The notes below the pieces were generated by a model, which saw nothing but the letters and a program-made list of their open reading frames with translations, was not told the DNA's origin and searched no databases. From Zanthoxylum bungeanum (lineage: Eukaryota > Streptophyta > Magnoliopsida > Sapindales > Rutaceae), in contig SKCR01018432.1 of assembly GCA_019454045.1 (NCBI GenBank), forward strand, positions 124,001 through 188,000: DNA of 64,000 bases, read 5' to 3'. A program made the translations under genes and the position numbers. Position 1 is the stretch's first letter, and each line of letters starts with the position of its first letter. Positions 56,612 to 64,000 of the stretch are shown here, one piece after another.

Positions 56612-58591
56612 TGTTGGACAATTATGACCCAAAGCATCACTATTGGTACAAAACATGGTGTTGTTGTAAAAAATACCTATGTGACAAAGGAAATTGCTCT
56701 TTTATCATTTGTAATTGGATTACCAAGATACATAAATGATAAAAGTCCATATGATTAGTTCCGAATTAATAAGATATGAGACAGTATTAATCCACTAAGG
56801 TTTAATCATTAAAATATCCATAGTCATAGTATTATCGAGATTGGACATCGATAATGCGGAATAGACTAGTATTGCACTTGTGCGCGTTGTGGGAGTATAA
56901 CAGCATAGTTTTCATATATTGAAGTATTGGATACTTATACAAGTGTAATAAGAGGTTGTGTTTACCGATGGTGCGGAAACAGCTTCGCTCTAGATAGACC
57001 CCTCGGAATCCCATTGGAAGTATTACTATGTGTCTATGGGAGTTTGAATCAGGGTAGGTGTATTTGGTCTTAACCTGAGACTTGCATCGCTAATACTTGC
57101 GACAATCAGTATACTTTGGTTTTGGTCGTTCGGGGTTTTAACAGGTTCTGTGTACGCCTCTTCTAGGTATACTGGGAATCATAGTGTATTGGGTGTGATG
57201 TCAAGATGGAAGTATCACTTCAGTAATATGGAGATGATGATCACGAATGGATACATAACATGTACTCTCTTAAATGCTGCATCTATCGGGATAATATGAC
57301 AATGTCATGATTATCCGATTAAAGAGACTAGTTGTTGTTAATCTGATATATGCTTCGTACAGGGCAGACACAATTCCAGCCCCAGGCCTAGCATGTGACA
57401 TCTGATACTGGATCGCAATACGCAATACTACGTATACTACGGCTGACAAAGATTACATATTCGTTTACAGAATATTTCTGGAGAATTGGGTAGGCACGGT
57501 GCTTTGCTAGAAGCCAACCATGTCTTGTAAATCGATAAGAACGTGGTACTAAGTACGCACATATTCGGATAGTCCGATAACCGTATTTACTGCCAACATA
57601 TCCAGGGATCTCTTGGGTCGCCTCCCGAAGATTCACCGTTGAGATTTGACTCGAACAGAAAATTAATCTGGGATTAATTATGAAAGAGAAAATTAATCTG
57701 GGATTAATTATGGCAATAATTAATATGGGAATTAATTATCAAAAGAGAGAATTAATCTCGGATTAATTGCGTCGAGAATTTATCTAGGATTAAATTCGTC
57801 GATTAGAGAGAACGCGATTAATTTGGAATTAATCTGTAAAGTAAATTTAATAGTGAAATTAGATTTTATTATTTAATTTACTTAATTGGGCTAAAATAAT
57901 ATATTAGATATATTAATTGAAATTAGATTTCAATACGGAATTAAAATTGGACTTTAATTCAAGTGAACAAATTAATTTGGAATTAATTCGCGAGCGACTT
58001 CCGTAATAATTTTGCTAGGCATTATTATTTAATTAAATTGGATTTAATTAAGTCATAACGGAAAATTCGTTTAATTCTGAATTAAACGAACCTGGGCCCG
58101 AACGAAGTTGCGTGTTGGATTGTCCGACTTAAATTTGGAATTTAAAGTGGGGCTCACCAACTTACATCAACAAGTCACTTGATTGATGGAAGTGGTTGGA
58201 AGCTTTTAAAGCTTACTTGTCCAACACACTTTATTTTTGGGAAAATATAAATGCAACTTTTGATTTTTTTTTTGTATTTTTGATTTTAGAAATCAAAAGT
58301 TGAAAACAATATTCTTCATTCCTCTCTCATGCTTGGCAGAAAGTTCAAGCTTCCATGGTGGAAATTTGTTTTTCTTTCATTTGTTCCAAGCTAGCACTTA
58401 AAAGAGTGAATCAAGGTGATAGGGAGACTCACCCGAGAGTTTAGAACTCGTCTTCAAGCTCCGAGGTACTACATCCAAAGGAATTTTCGAAAGCCTATAT
58501 CCGGTCAATGTGAGTATTCCGCAACTCACTTTGATTTATTTACACACAAATCACAACTTAGAGATATTGGCATGTTCTAGGAACACTTACA
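56612..58591 (+). repeat. Element H 5' LTR
   Basis: About 1,980 bp, TGTTGGACA...CACTTACA. It is co-linear with the A LTR but diverged. The stretch 57660-58140 is almost entirely inverted repeats with three-base spacers, with arms up to 19 bp (57841-57881). Confidence 0.93.
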
Positions 58592-58592
58592 A

Positions 58593-58604
58593 TGGTATCA
58601 GAGC
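58593..58604 (+). other. Primer binding site of element H
   Basis: TGGTATCAGAGC, one base after the LTR; standard copia initiator-Met tRNA site. Confidence 0.92.
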
Positions 58605-60070
58605 CATCTAAGTTTGATTTGAATTTTAGGGTTTATGGACTTTATTTGGGATTTTTGTGTTTAGAACATGATTTTCCTAAATTGGTTATTGGGTTGTGTT
58701 TGAATGATGTTGAATTGGATTTGTGCATCTTCAATTTTATGAAAAATTGATAGGATTAATTTTCCCCAAAAATTACCCCTTGGCCGAGAATATGAACCCT
58801 AGAAGCTCATGGTAATTTTTTGAAATTTGACATATTGGATGTGTTGTTGGCATGAAATGAATATTAAATGTTGATTTAATTATATTGAAATCAAATTGGA
58901 TGTCAATTTTATTGCAAATGCCGTGAGCTAAGTAGCATGTTTTAGATTGATTTTGCTTCAATTTATGTTGGACATGAATTGGAAATGTTAGGTATGATTA
59001 ATTAGATTAAATTGATGTTTTGGAAACATTAGGTTAATTAATTAATTATGGAAATTACACTTGAATTGAGTTAATTTATAATTTATAATTTGGAATTATG
59101 AATTAATTTAATTTATTATATTTGGGCTTAATGGGCTTGATTGGTCCAAGTTTGGTTTAGGATAATTGGTTGGATCCAATTGGGCCTAAAACCATTTCCA
59201 TAAAGTCCAAATATGTCAATTGGGCCTTTAAATAATTTAATTGGGCCTAATGGGCCTAAATTGATTTTTTGGCAAAGGGTGATTCCTAATTGGGCATTGG
59301 CATCTTGGGTTTGACCCATAATTGCCAAAGCCCATTGGACTTTAATTGAATAGTATCATATACTAATTGGGCCTTTGAGACCCATAAAGAATGGATTTGG
59401 AATCCAAGTCTAAAAGGCACTTTTAAAAGTGTAATTATTTAATTTGGAATTAAATATGAATTAGTTTTGAATATAATTAAAATTGGATTTAAAATTATAG
59501 TTTGATATAATTCAAGAATACTTACTTTGAGTATTTATTCTTAAACGAGTTTGACTCGCGCAAATCAGATCGTTGTTTGAACATTGGATGGTCATTAATC
59601 AAAGATTAATTAATTGGATTAGATTGATTGATAACATGCTATGTGTGAATACTTGGATGTATGTATGAATAATGTATATCAGATGGATATTAGATAGGTG
59701 AAGACAATTTTGGAAATTATTGTAATAAATTTAGAATTTATTAAATTGGACCTGCGTGTCCAACCTATTACCTATTTTCTCATTGTATTTCTCTTCTCAC
59801 CTATTCCCCTCAATGTAAATTAGGTTTCTTTAGAAGTGTTATATAATTGGGTAGAAGTAAGAATAGTGCTAGCGGGAGAGAGGAAATGGAGAGATTTGTT
59901 CTAGGATCAAATTGTATTATATATCCATCCGCATATCATTATTAATTTATTGATCGCGCCTTATTATGCTTTTAGAATGCATGTTTAAGGGTGTATGATG
60001 AGACATAATCAAAGATAATTAATTGGTTGCCAATTACGCGAAAAACCCTCAACAAATATTAAGTGTTTTC
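58605..60070 (+). other. Element H leader, non-coding
   Basis: AT-rich text equivalent to A 1191-2690, with TTGGGCCTAA words and TGG-spaced inverted repeats. No reading frame is supported. Confidence 0.65.
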
Positions 60071-61570
60071 CTTCCATTGAATGATTCTCTATCAAGATCC
60101 AAGATTGGCACTGGTTTGTTGGCCAATGTTGGCCAAAGTCAAGACCTTTGTCCATCGCGGATGTGTTTGAATCATGAAGGCTTTGTTCTATATCGCATGT
60201 CTTGTCCAAGTTGTGATTTGTTGGCCAAAGTCAAGATCACTTCTTGTCCATCGACATCGATTACGAAGCTTTCCAAAGTCAATGGATCACACTTAACTAG
60301 AATCATTAAGCTTGGTGTGCCAAAGCCAAGACTTAGTTGATTTAGAGGAAAAAAGGTTAGGCAATATATTGGATATATTACCATATATTGGATATATGTT
60401 TCGGACTTGGATGTCCACCTACTGGATCTAGGAATTGGATGGGATCCAATTGATCTTAGAGATCTACCTAGTTAAGTTTCACACAATTTGTTGGCCAAAG
60501 TCAAGATTGTGTGTTATTTAACGGGATCCTAGCCCACTAGGAAACTAGTTTCCCGAGTACTCCACAGAGGGTTAGAGGCTCGTCAAAAAATAGTGGGAGG
60601 CAAGTATGAAATTTGCAATTTCGTTTAGATACTTGCCAATACGTGCTCATTTAATTTTTCGTCATTATTTAAATATTTAATTGTTGTTTTAATTAATCAG
60701 TTGGACTGTACTCAAACTATTTCATTTATAGTTGATTATATAATTGGATCAAACTATTTCATTTATAGTTGATTATATAATTGGATTATAGTAATCAATA
60801 TATTTGAATTTAATCAATCAAATAATAGTTGATTATATAGTTAGACTATAGTAATCATTATATTCGATTGTACCCGAAATCGTTGATTGGATAGTTGGAC
60901 TATTGGAATCAAGATAACTGAAAGATTAGCGTTTAGAACATAATCCTGGATGAAAATGTCTTTAAACGGCTTTAATTTTCAGTTTGGGAATAAAACCTCA
61001 GGATAGTCCTGGGAACCGAGAAGTTACTTTATTTGATAAAGTGACGTCTCGAGCCTAAGGCCGGAGTTGAGCAAATAGTAGAAAATGATCTTTGGAAGAT
61101 TCATTTGATGATAACTTTAGTGCTCAATCCGTTATGCTTACTGCAATGACTCTTTAATTTCGTCGTCAAAATTAAGGATTAGATCCTTGTACCATGATGA
61201 TGAAATTAAGGATCTTCATAGATCTATACCGAGATCTTAGAAGTACTAATTGCAATAGAAAACTCTTGGAGAGTTAATGGCTATGCTCAAGGAGACAAAG
61301 CCAGAGTTTGCAAAAGTGCAAGAAGCGCAAGACGCATCTTACTTCGACATCCCAGAAGGCCAAGGCTTGGCCGAAGGCTTTTGGGTGTGGAAAAGGGCAG
61401 AGGCAAAATCGTCACAGTCTTCTAGGAAGACAAAGGACATATCCCAAGATGTCTGCCTAAACTGTGGCAAACGGTGTCACTAGAAGCGTGACTGTCGTAT
61501 GGACAAGGCGAACATGAAGGAAGTGAAGACGGACAAGGCTCCGGCTTCAGGTATGTTTGTTATAAACATG
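60071..61570 (+). pseudogene. Element H gag remnant with zinc knuckle
   Basis: Equivalent to A 2690-4190. The open piece 61277-61483 reads GLAEGFWVWKRAEAKSSQSS and ends in the nucleocapsid knuckle C-L-N-C-G-K-R-C-H-stop-K-R-D-C (61452-61493), a complete C-x2-C-x4-H-x4-C with one codon turned into a stop. The phrase TTTGTTGGCCAAAGTCAAGA is at 60217 and 60487, with a variant at 60117-60144. No product is expected. Confidence 0.7.
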
Positions 61571-64000
61571 TCCACTGCTGGTTTTAAAATTTGATTTTAG
61601 AAACTGGTTGTGGTACATAAATATATGTACTGATGTGCGGGATCTGCTGATAAGCAGGATACTGACTTCAGATGAGATTGACCTGCGAGTCGAAAACGGG
61701 ACGAGAGTCGCTGTTTTAACCGTAGAAACCTAAATTTAGGAACTACCCTTTGGGTATGTACCTAAATTAGGAAACTGTTAAAAATGTACCTAGTTTGACT
61801 AGAAACATTATCTCTATATCTAAGTTTAACCTGTTGCGGGTATACCTTTATATTCTAGAACACTAAGTGTTTTATTTTATAAAGATGATATTGAGATAAA
61901 AACATTAGATGTGAATAACGGTATTTATATTTTGAATATAAATGAATCTCAAACATATAAATATGACAAACAAATAGCTCAAACTGAATTAATCAGATGA
62001 GACTTATTTGTGGCATTGGTGTCTGTGACACATTAACAAGACTCGTATATCCACACTTTCGAAGAGTGGGTACTAGGACAGATTTGATTCTAATCAAATA
62101 ATGTCTACGAATCTAGTTTATTGGGCAAAGTGCCTAAAACATCTTTTACTTGGTAAAAGTGCAAGTGCCACCGATCTGTTAGCCCTCGTTCATAGTGACG
62201 TAAGTGGGCCCATACCTAGTAAGGCTAGAGGTGGATATGAATACTTCGTAACCTTTGCGGATGTGGCATCACGTTATAGTTATGTGTATCTTAATGAGAT
62301 ACAAGTCAGAAACTTTTAAAGTTTCAACTCGAAGTAGACAGACAGACTGGCTAAAGTATTAAACAGTCACGGTCAGGCCGTGGTGGAAAATACTTAAGCA
62401 ATAAGTTTCTCGAATATTTGAAAGAGTATAGTATTCTTTCATAATGGACTCCTCACGGAATATCTCAATTTGATGATGTGTCTGAATAGAGAAACCGAAA
62501 ATTTTTTGACATAGTAAGGTCAATGATGAGTCGCTCTGAGCTACCATTTTCCTTCTAGGGATACGCATTTAAACAATGCAATACTTATTTTGGGAAGGTT
62601 CCATGAAAATCTGTTGGACAGACTTCATATTAGATATGAACAGGAAAGAAACAGGGTTTTCTCATTCCTGAACATTTGGGAATGCTGGGCATATGTTTGG
62701 ATGATACCAAACAAGAACCCAAATCGGATAAGTACCTAATTTATAATTGGTTATCCTAGGGAAGCCAAAGTAAAGTACTTATACAACTCACAAGAGAACA
62801 ATGTAATTGTTGCTCTCCATGCGGTTTTCCTAAGAGGAATACCCATGTGCAGTGGTAAGTGGGAAGAAAGTAAAACTCGATGAAAATCGGAGTAATACTG
62901 TTTTAGGCACCGATTCATTAATGGAACACAAATAGTTCATCAGGGATGAAACTGTACCATAATCTACGAATACACAAGAACCGCGTAAGTCGGAGAGAGT
63001 CAGAAAATAACCTGGGAGTTATGGGTTTCTGATCTCACCTCATGAAGATGTCAATCTTATTGAGGAATACGAACTGGCTACGTATGAGGAAGTGATACAA
63101 GGTATCGACTTCCTATTATGGTAAAGTGATATGATGTCCGATATGGATTCCATGTATACCAACCAAGTTTAGAAACTGGTTGGTGTACCGAAAGACATTG
63201 TGCCTATTGGTACTACATGAGTCTTCAAGGAAGACATACATTGATGGTAACATACAAATTTACAAAGCTAGGCTTGTAGCGAAAAGGTGTCGTTATCAAC
63301 ATTGTGTAGATTACGACGAAACCTTTTATCCGTTGCCATGATTAAATCCATTTGGATAATGCTTGCTAATGCTGCATGTTTCATTTATGAAATATGGCAG
63401 CTGAATGTCAAAATCGCTTTCCTTAAAAGGAAACCTTTTGGAGGATGTTTACAACATCCTGACGGTTTTGACGTACCAAAACATGCAAACAAGGTTTGCA
63501 AGTTAAATCGATCCATTTATGGATTGAAGCAAGCATTGCGTCCTTGGAACTATAGTTTTGAAGTAATCATAATGGTATATGATTTAATTCAAAACAAAGA
63601 TAATTCTTGTGTGTATAAGAAGGTGGGTGGGAGCGCACTGACAATGATTGTCCTATATAATGATGACATGTCATTTCTTGGAAATGACATTCCCATAATA
63701 CAATCGGTGAAAGCTTGACTTTCATGAAAATTCTCCGTAGACTACTTGGGAGAGACAACCTTTATTCTAAGAATAAGGATCTACTGGGATAGATCTAAAT
63801 GTTATTGGCACTCTCCGAGAACTCGTACATTGAAAGATATGTACGTGACCTGGTGTCTCATATGCTTTGAGCATATTGAGTCACAATCATGCCAATCCAA
63901 GTGATAGTCACTGGATTGATGTTAAGAACATCCTTAATTATCTTAGATGAACTAAGGATGCTTTCTTAAACTATGGAGAATGAGAACTTGAAGTGACTGG
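61571..64000 (+). pseudogene. Element H pol remnant: protease, integrase, reverse transcriptase, start of RNase H
   Basis: Protease trace LETGCGT near 61600. Integrase: 62101-62319 is open with LLALVHSDVSGPIPSKARGG and YFVTFADVASRYSYVYL (the two Asp positions). Reverse transcriptase: 63287-63718 contains EIWQLNVKIAFL (Asp of the VDVKTAF motif changed to Asn), VCKLNRSIYGLKQALRPWNY, and the catalytic box LYNDDM in place of LYVDDM. RNase H starts near 63830 (CTGGTGTCTCATATGC, as in A 6408). Frameshifts and stops separate these pieces. Family assignment is firm; enzymatic activity is excluded. Confidence 0.88.

Larger units (their letters stand above)
56612..64000 (+). mobile_element. Ty1/copia LTR retrotransposon H, 3' part outside window
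   Basis: A relative of element A. The LTR starts TGTTGGACAATTATGACCC inside LTR G (left flank CTATT) and is followed by the primer site TGGTATCAGAGCC. Leader, gag, protease, integrase, reverse transcriptase and the start of RNase H follow in the copia order before the window ends. Most frames are broken, but less than in A. The 3' LTR and right TSD lie outside the window. Confidence 0.93.

Overview
This is a nest of plant LTR retrotransposons with no resident host gene that I can recognise. It points to a flowering plant, probably a repeat-rich heterochromatic region. The evidence is plant-specific element lineages: Athila and Tat (Ty3/gypsy) and long-LTR Ty1/copia elements, with plant-type primer binding sites (TGGTATCAGAGC for copia, TGGCGCCG... 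for Athila and Tat). The species cannot be named from the sequence.

Layout. 1-9046: decayed Ty1/copia element A, whose 5' LTR is cut by the window edge. 9047-17263: LTR fragments, including an Athila 3' fragment at 11177-12371, a reverse Athila-like LTR at about 14200-15102 and the start of a tandem repeat of about 440 bp. 17264-29928: complete Tat-lineage element B with TSD TAATC, three LTRs, a tandem array in its 3' region and an antisense extra ORF. 29929-33840: second tandem unit and old LTR remnants. 33841-43727: complete Athila-lineage element D with TSD GTATG. 46276-52080: a 5'-truncated relative of D, element E. 52081-54290: reverse copia fragment F. 54548-56611: reverse Athila LTR G, interrupted by copia element H (56612 to the window end), a relative of A.

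The most unusual system is in D and E. Both lack reverse transcriptase, RNase H and the integrase core, and share the same internal deletion. Between the surviving integrase C-terminus and the polypurine tract both carry two extra reading frames. The first encodes about 182 residues with a basic arm and a four-cysteine cluster. The second encodes about 217 residues and is clearly a LOG-type (LONELY GUY) cytokinin riboside 5'-monophosphate phosphoribohydrolase homologue without introns. The two copies align over 183 and 218 codons with only single-base indels, and each copy is broken at different places. In D a splice-acceptor-like AG precedes the first ATG of gag, of the Cys-cluster ORF and of LOG, which suggests separate spliced messages. 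I read D/E as a non-autonomous Athila family that captured a cytokinin-activation-type gene and moved with it.

Three structural patterns also stand out. The copia A/H LTRs are built from short inverted repeats that almost all have a three-base spacer, often TGG or TAG, and the arms covary between A and H. Athila LTRs contain a series of small hairpins of the form ACCGCC-loop-GGTCGGT. Tat element B has a tandem LTR2-LTR3 junction separated by a 27-nt inverted scrap of its own 3' region.
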